Assembly (NCBI RefSeq): GCF_001417955.2 | Contig: NZ_LKTM01000339.1 | Location: forward strand, 1-64,000 | DNA length: 64,000 bases | Direction of reading: 5' to 3' | Source: Mycobacterium gordonae | Lineage (GTDB): Bacteria; Actinomycetota; Actinomycetes; Mycobacteriales; Mycobacteriaceae | Shown here: piece by piece, positions 50,540 through 58,855 of the stretch | Layout of the letters: each line of letters starts with the position of its first letter | How positions within the stretch are numbered: the stretch's first letter is position 1 | Program-made: the position numbers and the translations under genes | Notes under the pieces: model-generated | Databases searched by the model: none | Told to the model about the DNA's origin: nothing | What the model saw: the letters and a program-made list of their open reading frames with translations, nothing else

Positions 50540-51343
50540 CTACACCCCGTCGCGCCAGGCGATCAATTCGGCGAGCGTGGTCAAGTCGTAACCGTTTTCG
50601 TTCGGCGTGAGTTCCGCGGTGAACAGCGTCGCGCCTTCTTTGCGGAAGAGGTCGGCCTCGCTCGGGCCCCGCCACAACACCGCACGCTCAATCGCCGAAT
50701 CATCGCGTTGCGCCGCTTCGGCATACGACTTGAGCAGATCGTCCCGGCGACGGAACTCATCGATGGGCTCGGCGCTGTGCCAGATGTCGGCGAAGCCGGC
50801 GACCAGCGGCAGGGTCCTGTCATCAGCGGAACCGTCGATGAGGATCGGGATTTCACGCAGCGGCGCCGGAACCAGACGCGCCAGTCGATACTCGATCCGC
50901 GCCAGCGCGTCGACCAGAGCGCGGAACCGGTCCCCCGCACTCGGGTAATCGTATCCGTATGCGGCGTAATCTTTTTCGTACCAACCCGCGCCCAGGCCCA
51001 GAATGAGCCGCCCGCCGCTGATGTGGTCCACCGTGCGCGCCATGTCGGCCAGCAGGTCCGGGTTGCGGTATCCCACACTGGTGACCAGCAGGCCGATTTC
51101 GGCGCGGGTGGTCATTTCACCCCACGCCGCCAGCGCCGTCCATCCTTCGAAGTTCGAGACTTCGCCGCGCTCGGGCACCGGCGCTGGTGCCCGGGCGCCC
51201 GGCTTGTGGAAGTGGTCGTACCCGAAGATCACGTCGGCACCCATGGCTTCGGCGTCGAGCACCGCCTGACGCCACGTGGCGTAGCTGGGCGCGCCCCCCG
51301 GCCGCAGCTGAGCCCCGACCCGGATCCGGCGTGGTGATATCAT
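50540..51343 (-). CDS. LLM-class (F420-dependent) oxidoreductase
   Basis: A 267-aa luciferase-like TIM-barrel enzyme. Blocks: RIRVGAQLRPGGAPSYATWRQAVLDAEAMGADVIFGYDHFHKPG, IGLLVTSVGYRNPDLLADMARTVDHISGGRLILGLGAGWYEKDYAAYGYDYP, and a later ILIDGSADDRTLPLVAGFADIWH. The ISGGRLILGLGAGW segment is the hallmark of mycobacterial F420-dependent LLM enzymes, so F420 rather than FMN is the likelier cofactor. Substrate unknown. ATG 51343 has AGAGG upstream. It is divergent from the P450 at 51585 and probably shares its regulator through the repeated operator. Confidence 0.9.
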   Translation of the reverse strand: MISPRRIRVGAQLRPGGAPSYATWRQAVLDAEAMGADVIFGYDHFHKPGARAPAPVPERGEVSNFEGWTALAAWGEMTTRAEIGLLVTSVGYRNPDLLADMARTVDHISGGRLILGLGAGWYEKDYAAYGYDYPSAGDRFRALVDALARIEYRLARLVPAPLREIPILIDGSADDRTLPLVAGFADIWHSAEPIDEFRRRDDLLKSYAEAAQRDDSAIERAVLWRGPSEADLFRKEGATLFTAELTPNENGYDLTTLAELIAWRDGV

Positions 51344-51441
51344 TCAAACCTCTTGTGGTCGTTGCCAATTCAGATCAGTTGGCGCTGTGCCGATGGAGCA
51401 TGCGTAAAACGTAACTCGCAATCGCGGCTCTTTATTTCCAC

Positions 51442-51526
51442 AAGCTATACAACTTCGAGATGACCGCCATCGCAAAGCCTGATGGAGGGGTGCAACGGCG
51501 GGCCGGCGGGCCAAGTTGTCTAACTT
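51442..51526. promoter_or_regulatory. Pair of AAGTTGT-type operators between LLM and P450 genes
   Basis: AAGCTATACAACTT (51442-51455) and AAGTTGTCTAACTT (51513-51526) are two copies, in opposite orientation, of AAGTTGT(A/C)TA(A/G)CTT. The second has perfect 5-base arms. They flank the divergent promoters and fit a dimeric repressor controlling both genes; no regulator gene is adjacent. Confidence 0.6.
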
Positions 51527-51584
51527 ACTAATTTTTGCAAGACAAGGATTGCCCGCCGCTCGGCGCGATGTCAGGCTGGGAGGC

Positions 51585-52769
51585 ATGACAGAAGCGGAAT
51601 CGTTCGTCGACCAGGCCGTGATGGGTCTTGCCGAGCCCCAGCCGATGTACAAGGCGCTGCGCGAGTCGGCTCCGGTCTTCCGGTCGCCCCAGGCGGTGGT
51701 GCTCAGCCGGCTCTCGGACATCGAGATGGCGCTTAAGCGCACGGACCTGTTCTCGTCCAACATGGACGCGGTCGACTTGGGGAACCTGCGACCACTGATC
51801 CCGCTGCAGGTCGACCCGCCCGAGCACGCGAAGTACCGGCGAATCCTCGATCCACTCTTCACGCCGCGGGAGATGGCCCGGCGGGAACCCCAGGTCGCCG
51901 CGCTGGTCAACGAGATGATCGACCGCTTCGCGGACCGGGGATCCTGCGACTTTCACGAAGAGTTCGCGGTGCCCCTGCCCTGCACCGTCTTCCTGCAGCT
52001 GCTCGGCCTGCCGCTGGAAGATCTCGACAAATTCCTGGAATGGAAGGACGGCGTGATCCGGCCCGAGGGGTCCACCGGGTACGACGACCGCCACGAAGCC
52101 TCGGCCAAGGTCGCCGAACAGATCTACGAATACTTCAACCGCGCCATCGACGACCACATCGCCACCCCGCGCGACGACGTGCTGTCCGCGATGATCGCGA
52201 CGCATTTCAAAGAGGACGGCGGCGCGGCGCTGTCCCGCGAGGAGTTGCTCGACATCTGCTTCCTGTTCCTGATCGCCGGGCTGGACACGGTGACGGACTC
52301 GCTGGACTGCTTCTTCGTCTACCTGGCCCGGCATCCCGAGCATCGCCATCAGCTGGTCGAGCAGCCCGACATCCTGCCGCACGCCATCGAGGAACTGCTG
52401 CGGTGGGAGACACCGGTGCCCGGAGTCGCCAGGGTTGCGATGCAGGATGTCGAGGTCGGCGGCTGCCCCATCAGCAAGGGCGAGCGGGTCAGCCCGCTGC
52501 TCGGTGCGGCCAACACCGACCCCGCCGAGTTCCCGGACCCCGAGCGGGTGGATTTCAGCCGGACCCCGAACCGGCACCGGGCGTTCGGCGGGGGTCCGCA
52601 CCGCTGCCTCGGATCGCACCTGGCCCGGATGGAACTTCGGGTGGCCTTGCGTGAGTTCCACCGGCGCATACCGGATTACGAAATTCCCCCCGGCACCGAG
52701 CTGAAGTACACCGCCGCGCTGCGCTCGGTCGAAGCGCTGCCGCTGACGTTTCCGGTGCAGGCACGATGA
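51585..52769 (+). CDS. Cytochrome P450 paired with a [3Fe-4S] ferredoxin
   Basis: A 394-aa haem-thiolate monooxygenase. Motifs: I-helix LIAGLDTVTDS, ExxR in EELLRWETPVPGVAR, and haem loop FGGGPHRCLGSHLARMEL with the proximal Cys. ATG 51585 (MTEAESFVDQ) sits just after GGGAGG; the longer open frame upstream overlaps the operator region and is not used. Its stop overlaps the ferredoxin start (ATGA), so the electron-transfer partner is translated with it. Substrate unknown; the neighbouring LLM oxidoreductase may act on the same compound. Confidence 0.92.
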   Translation: MTEAESFVDQAVMGLAEPQPMYKALRESAPVFRSPQAVVLSRLSDIEMALKRTDLFSSNMDAVDLGNLRPLIPLQVDPPEHAKYRRILDPLFTPREMARREPQVAALVNEMIDRFADRGSCDFHEEFAVPLPCTVFLQLLGLPLEDLDKFLEWKDGVIRPEGSTGYDDRHEASAKVAEQIYEYFNRAIDDHIATPRDDVLSAMIATHFKEDGGAALSREELLDICFLFLIAGLDTVTDSLDCFFVYLARHPEHRHQLVEQPDILPHAIEELLRWETPVPGVARVAMQDVEVGGCPISKGERVSPLLGAANTDPAEFPDPERVDFSRTPNRHRAFGGGPHRCLGSHLARMELRVALREFHRRIPDYEIPPGTELKYTAALRSVEALPLTFPVQAR

Positions 52770-52960
52770 CACGCGTGTCGGTCGACGCGGACCGCTGCGT
52801 GGGTCACGGCCGTTGCTATTCACTGGCGCCACAGATCTACGATTCCGACGACGTGGGCCACTCCGTGGTGCAGGTCGAGGACGTCTCCGGCGACCTCGAG
52901 GAGCAGGCACAGATCGGTGCTCAGAACTGCCCGGAAGAGGCGATCACGCTTTCGCCATGA
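52766..52960 (+). CDS. [3Fe-4S] ferredoxin of the P450
   Basis: A 64-aa ferredoxin with Cys11-VGHGR-Cys17 and Cys55-Pro, the same one-cluster pattern as the protein at 3999-4193, though the two differ in most other positions. It overlaps the P450 gene by 4 bases and should reduce it, receiving electrons from a ferredoxin reductase encoded elsewhere. Confidence 0.93.
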   Translation: MTRVSVDADRCVGHGRCYSLAPQIYDSDDVGHSVVQVEDVSGDLEEQAQIGAQNCPEEAITLSP

Positions 52961-53011
52961 GCGGCCCGCTGATAGGTACGCTGTCGCAAACGACAGAAGG
53001 GACGCCCGCGC

Positions 53012-53800
53012 ATGGAACCAGGCTCGCTCGACCCGGTGGCAAACGAACGGCTGTCTCACGCCGCCAAGTCGTGGACGTCGGACCTATCGATCAATGAGTT
53101 CGCACTGCTGCACGGCGCCGGGTTCGAACCGATCGAGCTGGTGATGGGTGTCTCGGTGTACCACGTCGGATACCAGTTCACGAACATACGTCAACAACAA
53201 GAACTGGGCGTGCTGACCGAGGCCACCTACCGGGCTCGCTGGAATGCCATGGCGCGCATGCAAGCCGAGGCTGACGCACTGCACGCGGACGGCATCGTGG
53301 GGGTCCGGCTCACCTGGCGCCATCACGGCGAAGGCGGTGAACACCTGGAGTTCATGGCAGTGGGCACCGCGGTCCGCTACACCGAGAAGCCGGGAGCGTT
53401 CCGGCGCCCCAACGGGCAGGCCTTCTCCAGCCACCTCTCCGGGCAGGACATGGTGACGCTGCTGCGGTCCGGCCACGCGCCCGTCGCATTCGTGATGGGC
53501 AATTGTGTATTCCACATCGCCGTGCAGGGGTTCATGCAAACCCTCAGGCAAATGGGACGCAACATGGAAATGCCGCAGTGGACACAGGGCAACTACCAGG
53601 CACGTGAGCTGGCGATGTCGCGTATGCAGACCGAGGCCGAGCGTGACGGCGGAACTGGAGTGGTGGGCGTGCACTTCGCAATCTCGAACTACGCGTGGGG
53701 ACACCACACGGTCGAGTTCTATACCGCGGGAACCGCGGTGCGGCGCACCGGGAGCGGGGAAACGATCAAACCCACGTTCGTCCTGCCGATGGACAACTGA
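53012..53800 (+). CDS. Protein with two tandem YbjQ-type domains
   Basis: A 262-aa protein made of two copies of the YbjQ/heavy-metal-binding-like domain. Copy 1 (about 25-122) runs from LSINEFALLHGAGFEPIELVMG to MAVGTAVRY, and copy 2 (about 142-247) from LSGQDMVTLLRSGHAPVAFVMG to YTAGTAVRR. In each, a strand ending in MG is followed by a helix (YRARWNAMARMQAEAD; YQARELAMSRMQTEAE) and a strand ending GTAVR. Classical YbjQ forms pentamers from one domain, so the fusion is notable. The metal-binding role is unproven. AAGGGA lies about 9 nt before ATG 53012. Confidence 0.75.
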   Translation: MEPGSLDPVANERLSHAAKSWTSDLSINEFALLHGAGFEPIELVMGVSVYHVGYQFTNIRQQQELGVLTEATYRARWNAMARMQAEADALHADGIVGVRLTWRHHGEGGEHLEFMAVGTAVRYTEKPGAFRRPNGQAFSSHLSGQDMVTLLRSGHAPVAFVMGNCVFHIAVQGFMQTLRQMGRNMEMPQWTQGNYQARELAMSRMQTEAERDGGTGVVGVHFAISNYAWGHHTVEFYTAGTAVRRTGSGETIKPTFVLPMDN

Positions 53801-54183
53801 TGTACGAGTTCGACGCCGAGCGGGTCAGTCGGACCATCGCCGGTGCACTCGCCGGCCCCGGCGGCGTCGCCATGGTGGTGAAGGTGTTCGCCGGGCTGCC
53901 CGGGGTGATTCACACACCGGCCCGGCGCGGATTCTTCTCCTCCAGCCCCGAACGCGTGCAGATCGGCGACTGGCGTTACGAGATCGCGCGTGACGGACGG
54001 CTGCTCGCCGGGCATGTGGTGAACGGCATCGTGATCGCCGAAGACGTGCTGGCGGCCGACGCGGTCGGACCGCACATCACCCGCTCGCTGCATCAGATCG
54101 TGACCCGGTACGGCGCGACGGTGGTCCCGAATATCAACGCCGCCGTCGACGTACTGGGCACCAGCACTGGCTATCCGTACTGA
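53800..54183 (+). CDS. Small conserved protein coupled to the YbjQ-type gene
   Basis: A 127-aa protein starting MYEFDAERVSRTIAGALAGPGGVAMVV. Its start overlaps the preceding stop (TGATG), so the two are translationally coupled and probably work together. It has a helix, then strands including WRYEIARDGRLLAGHVVNGIVIAEDVL and a C-terminal helix with HITRSLHQIVTRYGATVVPNINAAVDVL. No motif, signal peptide or membrane helix. I do not recognise the family. Confidence 0.68.
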   Translation: MYEFDAERVSRTIAGALAGPGGVAMVVKVFAGLPGVIHTPARRGFFSSSPERVQIGDWRYEIARDGRLLAGHVVNGIVIAEDVLAADAVGPHITRSLHQIVTRYGATVVPNINAAVDVLGTSTGYPY

Positions 54184-54202
54184 GATATTCTGCAACGCAA
54201 CG

Positions 54203-55705
54203 TCATTCACTGTCCTCGTACGGTACGACGATGTCGGTGGAGCTGTCCCGTCCCCGCAGGACGGCGGTGGTCAGGGTGCGCCAGTGCTGCGCCTCGCCGT
54301 CCGAAGCGCGGGTCAGCGCCGCACCGGACGCCGCGACGCCACCCTGCTGCTTGGCCACCTCGGTGAGTCGCGCCGCCTCGTTCACCGGGTCACCGATGAC
54401 GGTGTACTCGTAGCGTCGGGACTCGCCGATGTTGCCCGCGACAACGGTTCCCGCCGACACCCCGATGCCGGCCCTGATCTCTGAGTGGTTCAGCTGCCGC
54501 CCGAGTTCGCGCGCCGCGGCCAGAGCAGCGCCCGCGCAGTCGGCCAACGCGACTGGCGCCCCGAATATCGCCAGTGCGGCGTCGCCTTCGAACTTGTTGA
54601 CCAGCCCCCGGTGGCGCTCGACCACATCAACCACAACCGCGAAGAACTCGTTGAGCATCGCGACGAGAGCTTCGGGAGTCATCCGCTCGGCCAGCCGCGA
54701 CGAACCGACCAGGTCGACGAACAGGGCCGCCGCCTCGCAGCTGGCGCCACCCAGAGTCACCTGAGCGCCGTTCTCGGACGCGCCCTGTTCGGCAAGACGG
54801 GCGACATCGCGTCCGACGTGCCGGCCGAACAGGTCCCGCAACCGCTCGCGTTCGCGCAAGCCCCCCGCCATGGTGTTGAACCCTGCCTGCAGCAGCCCCA
54901 GTTCGGACGCGTCGAAGACCGGCACGGTCACGTCGAAGTCGCCAAGTTCGACGCGCCGCATCCCGCGCCGGACCTCGTCGATCGGGTCGGCGCTGACCGC
55001 ACCGGTGAACGCGGTGATGGCCAGCCCGCTGACGGCCGCGCACCCACCCAAGACCAACACAACGATCGCCAGCCGGCGTCCCGAGTAGTCGATGACCAGT
55101 GCGCTGGCCCCGACCAGAAGCAACTGCAGCAGGGGTACGCCGGTGCCCAGCGTCCACGCGGACACCGCGCGCAGCCGCAGGCCGGGCCCACGCGCGGCGG
55201 TCGGCGGGCTGTCGGTGAGCACCTCGGCGACGAACGGCCGCAGAATTCGTGTGCACAGCCAGTAGGCAACCGCAGTGGTGACGAAGCTGCCGAGCAGCAC
55301 CGAGACCCCCAGCGTCGTGGCCAACCACGGCGCGTCGAGATTGATCACCACCAGGATCACACCGGCGGTCACCCACACCGCACCGTGAATGGTGGCCGTG
55401 CGCAACGGGATTGCCATCAGCACGCGTTTACGCGCCTGCCCCTCGTCACCGCCACTGCGGTAGGTGGTCGCCACAAGTCCGCACACGATGGCGGTCATCG
55501 CGGCGGCACCCACGTAGACCGCCATCACCACCACGTTGAGCTGCAGGACATGCCGCTGGCTCAGCGCGTGGCCGGTGGGCAGGGCCCAGAAAGTCGTCAC
55601 CCCGATCACCGCGGCGCCCAGCACGTTCGGAAACAGCGCCGCCAGAACCAGCTGGGCGCGCGTCGTCCACGGCACCGGAAACTTCCGGCGCCCGGTCAAT
55701 GTCAC
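54203..55705 (-). CDS. Membrane-anchored class III adenylate cyclase with HAMP domain
   Basis: A 500-aa signalling enzyme that makes cAMP. Six membrane helices occupy about residues 20-235 in two groups of three (a MASE2-like or Rv1318c-type arrangement). A HAMP linker follows (about 236-290, DPIDEVRRGMRRVELGDFDVTV), then the cyclase domain (about 315-490). Metal aspartates are Asp331 (LFVDLVGSS) and Asp375 (KFEGDAAL), and GDPVNEAARLTEVAK holds the transition-state Asn/Arg region. It resembles M. tuberculosis Rv1318c to Rv1320c and Rv3645. GTG 55705 gives MTLTGRRKFPVP. No neighbouring effector is obvious. Confidence 0.92.
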   Translation of the reverse strand: MTLTGRRKFPVPWTTRAQLVLAALFPNVLGAAVIGVTTFWALPTGHALSQRHVLQLNVVVMAVYVGAAAMTAIVCGLVATTYRSGGDEGQARKRVLMAIPLRTATIHGAVWVTAGVILVVINLDAPWLATTLGVSVLLGSFVTTAVAYWLCTRILRPFVAEVLTDSPPTAARGPGLRLRAVSAWTLGTGVPLLQLLLVGASALVIDYSGRRLAIVVLVLGGCAAVSGLAITAFTGAVSADPIDEVRRGMRRVELGDFDVTVPVFDASELGLLQAGFNTMAGGLRERERLRDLFGRHVGRDVARLAEQGASENGAQVTLGGASCEAAALFVDLVGSSRLAERMTPEALVAMLNEFFAVVVDVVERHRGLVNKFEGDAALAIFGAPVALADCAGAALAAARELGRQLNHSEIRAGIGVSAGTVVAGNIGESRRYEYTVIGDPVNEAARLTEVAKQQGGVAASGAALTRASDGEAQHWRTLTTAVLRGRDSSTDIVVPYEDSE

Positions 55706-55783
55706 GTCCGCGGGCCGTCATGCGAGCGTTGCACGGCTATAACGTGCCACAAACCCGCGTCCGCAAGGCAGCAGACAGGCCGA

Positions 55784-57187
55784 TCAGTGCTCCGGCGGGC
55801 CTCCCGCGGTCGACGAATCACGGCAGACCAGCAACTCCTTGAGCGCATCGGAAAATGCGTCGGCCATCCCCCACAGGTCCGCGACCAGATCCGGACACGA
55901 GATGATGCCGATACCCAGTGCTCCATTGAGGGACATGACGGTGACGTTGAGTCCGGCGCCACCGAGGAGCGGCCCCAACGGGTACATCGATTCGATGCCG
56001 CAGCCCAGGAAGTACAGCTGGTCCTGTGGACCGGGCACATTCGACAGGATCATGTTGTAGACGGGGCTGGTAGTCAACGGGATTCGGGGCAGGATCCGCA
56101 TCGCCGCGCCGAACATCGTCTGCCCGCCGAACTCGGTCCAGTCGTGCAGCAGGGAGGGTCCCATCGCCGCGGTGTGTTCTTTCGCCGCTCTGTTGCCCGC
56201 GGCGATGGCGCGGATGCGCTCCGCGGGATCGGCGACCTGGGTCTGCATCCGGCAGAACATCCACGTGGTCTGGTTGCGGCCGGGCCGCTGCGACTTGTCG
56301 CGCACCGATACCGGGACGGTGGCGACCAATGGAACATCGGGCAGTGCGTCGTGCTCGAGCAGGAACCGCCGCATCACCCCGGCGCACAGCGCCACCACGA
56401 CATCGTTGACCGTCACCCCGAACCGGTCCTTGACCCTCTTGACGTCGCGCATGTCGAGCTGGGTGAAGGCGACATTGCGGTGGTGTGTCAGCGCCCCGTT
56501 GAACGGAGTGGGCGGCGCCGTGAACGGCGCGGCCATGGTGCGGCCTTCGCGCGCCCGCAGCACCGTCTGCGCGAGGGTGAGCACGGTTGCCGGTACCACT
56601 GTCGCCAACCGCAACGGTCGCTTGGCGACGTTCAGCAGTCCACTCGCGGCGATCTGCAGAGCGCTGGCACGTCCGGCACCCGCAATGGGTTCTGGCTCCG
56701 GGGCGTCCGGCACGAGGCTGCACAGCTGCGCCAACAGGTTCGCCCCGGCCACGCCGTCGACGACGGCATGGTGCACCTTGAGCACCACCGTCAGCCCGTT
56801 CTCGCGGGCACCGCCCTCGACCACCCACATCTCCCACAGCGGGCGGTCGCGGTCCAGCGGCAGACCGGCGATGTGTCCACAGATCTCGGACAGTTCGCGG
56901 CGGCCTCCGGGTGCCGGCACCGCCACCCGGTGCAGGTGGCGCCGTAGCGCGAAGCTGTCGTCGTCCACCCACACCGGGTGGTCCGGATTGAATTGCGTGT
57001 CAGCAAGTTTCATCCGAAATTCCGGCACCGCGCACACGTGCCTGGCCAGCGCCGCACGAAGCCGGGCGTACGAATAGCCGCCCGGCATCGTCGAGGTATC
57101 GAGTTCCAGCACGCAGCACACGTTCAACGGCTGCGCCGGTGTCTCCATGTAGAGAAAGAAAGCATCAAGACCGCTTAGTCGTTCCAT
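55784..57187 (-). CDS. WS/DGAT-type O-acyltransferase, second copy
   Basis: A 467-aa wax ester/triacylglycerol synthase. Catalytic motif His139-His140-AVV-Asp144-Gly145. MERLSGLDAFFLYMETPAQPLNV is the canonical N-terminus, NVPGPQDQLYFLGCGIESMYPLGPLLGGAGLNVT the canonical late block. The full set of motifs suggests activity. It shows clear family similarity but low identity to the protein at 28828-30192, so they are separate lineages and not a recent duplication. It is upstream of the cyclase on the same strand, 78 bases apart. Confidence 0.93.
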   Translation of the reverse strand: MERLSGLDAFFLYMETPAQPLNVCCVLELDTSTMPGGYSYARLRAALARHVCAVPEFRMKLADTQFNPDHPVWVDDDSFALRRHLHRVAVPAPGGRRELSEICGHIAGLPLDRDRPLWEMWVVEGGARENGLTVVLKVHHAVVDGVAGANLLAQLCSLVPDAPEPEPIAGAGRASALQIAASGLLNVAKRPLRLATVVPATVLTLAQTVLRAREGRTMAAPFTAPPTPFNGALTHHRNVAFTQLDMRDVKRVKDRFGVTVNDVVVALCAGVMRRFLLEHDALPDVPLVATVPVSVRDKSQRPGRNQTTWMFCRMQTQVADPAERIRAIAAGNRAAKEHTAAMGPSLLHDWTEFGGQTMFGAAMRILPRIPLTTSPVYNMILSNVPGPQDQLYFLGCGIESMYPLGPLLGGAGLNVTVMSLNGALGIGIISCPDLVADLWGMADAFSDALKELLVCRDSSTAGGPPEH

Positions 57188-57217
57188 AGCCGCCCACCCG
57201 ACTAGTCACGTGCACAT

Positions 57218-58753
57218 TTATGAGTGATAACCCCTGGACTCCTCCCGAGCACCGAGGTTCCGCACCGCGTACCCCGGTTGCTCTCCGCTTAAACCAGCCT
57301 TTTTCTCGCCACACCACCGGGTGAGAGTTTCGGTGATTTCGGCGGGTGCGGGCACCCGGCGAGATGCCCACGCGACATATCCGTCCGGCCGAACCAGTAC
57401 CACGGCCGGTTGCGTCTCGTCGCTGTGTTGCACCCGTTCGACACCGGGCCAGTCGACCGTGACACCGCCGCCGGTGAGCAGGACGAAACGGCCGCTGCGC
57501 AGCACTTCGTAGAGCCGGCCGCCGTCGCAGTCGATGTCCGGCATCCGATGCCCCACCAGGGGATTGCCGGCTCGGGAAGGGCGGGCATAGGCGATGCCGA
57601 TGCCGCTGAGCCGCTGGGCTGCCGTGCGACGGCTCCGCGGGAAACGAAGGATCGTGCGAATCGCGAAGCGCTGCAACACTCGGCGTAGAGCGGAGCGGCC
57701 GAGCACGAGCTGGTTGAGCATGTCGGTCATGGCCAGCACCTCGGCGCCGACGGGGTGCCGCTCGAATTCGTAACTGTCGAGCAGGGACTCACGCGCCCGA
57801 CCGTCCAGCACCCCGCCGACCGACAAGGCCAGTTTCCAGCCCAGGTTCATCGCGTCGCCGATGCCGGTGTTCATGCCCTGCCCGCCGATGGGCGAATGGA
57901 CGTGGGCGGCATCCCCCGCCAGGAACACCCGACCCACCCGGTAGTGGCGGGCCTGTCGGCGTTCGCTGAGAAACCTTGAACTCCAGCGCATCTCGCTCAA
58001 CCCAAAATCCTCCCCGGCGATCCGGCCGATGGCATCCCGGATCTGTGCCGCGGTCACCGGCTCGCTCAACGGTTCGTGTTCGCGTCGACGGTCCCAGGCG
58101 ATGGCGCGATACCAGCCGTCACCGAACGGCAGGACCAACACCACCCCCTCGGCATTCGTCCTGGCGAACATCGGCTCGGCGGGTGGTCTGGTCAGCCGCA
58201 CGTCGGCCAGCATGATGTGTGTCTGGTACTGCTTGCCGACGAAATCCACGCCCAGCAGCCGGCGCACCGCACTATGGGCTCCGTCGCACCCGACCACGTA
58301 ACGCGCCCGCAGGGTGTCGCCACCGGCCAGGGTGAGGGTGACGCGGTCGCCGTCCTGCGCCAGGCCGGCCAGTTCGGCGCCACGCAGGATCGACGCCCCG
58401 AGGCGCTGTGCGTGGGCAGCCAGCACCCGCTCGGTCCCGCTCTGCGGGACCATCAGGATGAACGGGTAGCGCGTCTGCAGTTCGTCGGCCAGCGACACCG
58501 TGGCTCCCGGAATCGGAGCTACCTCGCCGACTCGAAAGCCGCGCGTCAGGATTTCGTCGATCAGGCCCCGGGCGTCGAGCAACTCCAGCGTCCGCGCGTG
58601 CATGGCGAACGCCCGCGTGATGTTCGGCTCCTCGGCGCGACGTTCCATTACCTGCACCCGAACCCCGCGCATCGCCAGTTCCCCCGCCAACATCAGCCCG
58701 GTGGGACCGGCGCCGATCACGGCGACATCGGTATCTGTCTCGAAAGTGGTCAT
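57218..58753 (-). CDS. FAD-dependent aromatic-type monooxygenase
   Basis: A 511-aa class A flavin monooxygenase of the PheA/TetX/rebeccamycin-oxygenase group. The FAD/NADPH motifs are DVAVIGAGPTGLMLAGELA at the start, RYVVGCDGAHSAVRRLLGVDFVG in the middle, and RVFLAGDAAHVHSPIGGQGMNTGIGDAMNLGWKLA before the C-terminal third, which ends in a thioredoxin-like domain remnant (FVLLTGGGVTVDWPGVERV). It should hydroxylate a phenolic or polyketide-like compound. AAGGAG lies 5 nt before ATG 58753; the open frame extending beyond this start is antisense to the LuxR gene. It is divergent from the LuxR-type regulator. Confidence 0.92.
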   Translation of the reverse strand: MTTFETDTDVAVIGAGPTGLMLAGELAMRGVRVQVMERRAEEPNITRAFAMHARTLELLDARGLIDEILTRGFRVGEVAPIPGATVSLADELQTRYPFILMVPQSGTERVLAAHAQRLGASILRGAELAGLAQDGDRVTLTLAGGDTLRARYVVGCDGAHSAVRRLLGVDFVGKQYQTHIMLADVRLTRPPAEPMFARTNAEGVVLVLPFGDGWYRAIAWDRRREHEPLSEPVTAAQIRDAIGRIAGEDFGLSEMRWSSRFLSERRQARHYRVGRVFLAGDAAHVHSPIGGQGMNTGIGDAMNLGWKLALSVGGVLDGRARESLLDSYEFERHPVGAEVLAMTDMLNQLVLGRSALRRVLQRFAIRTILRFPRSRRTAAQRLSGIGIAYARPSRAGNPLVGHRMPDIDCDGGRLYEVLRSGRFVLLTGGGVTVDWPGVERVQHSDETQPAVVLVRPDGYVAWASRRVPAPAEITETLTRWCGEKKAGLSGEQPGYAVRNLGAREESRGYHS

Positions 58754-58843
58754 CTCAGCTCCTTCTTCGCGTCCCTCCAGCGTCGCGTCTCCCGGTTGGC
58801 GCCGAATCAGTGAAGTCACCAGTACCGCCACCGGTCCGGGTCC

Positions 58844-58855
58844 TACGATCGTGCT
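58844..58855 (+). promoter_or_regulatory. -10 box of a leaderless LuxR-type gene
   Basis: TACGAT (58844-58849) is a TANNNT box ending 6 nt before GTG 58856, and no Shine-Dalgarno precedes that codon. This is the usual geometry of leaderless mycobacterial transcripts. Confidence 0.45.
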
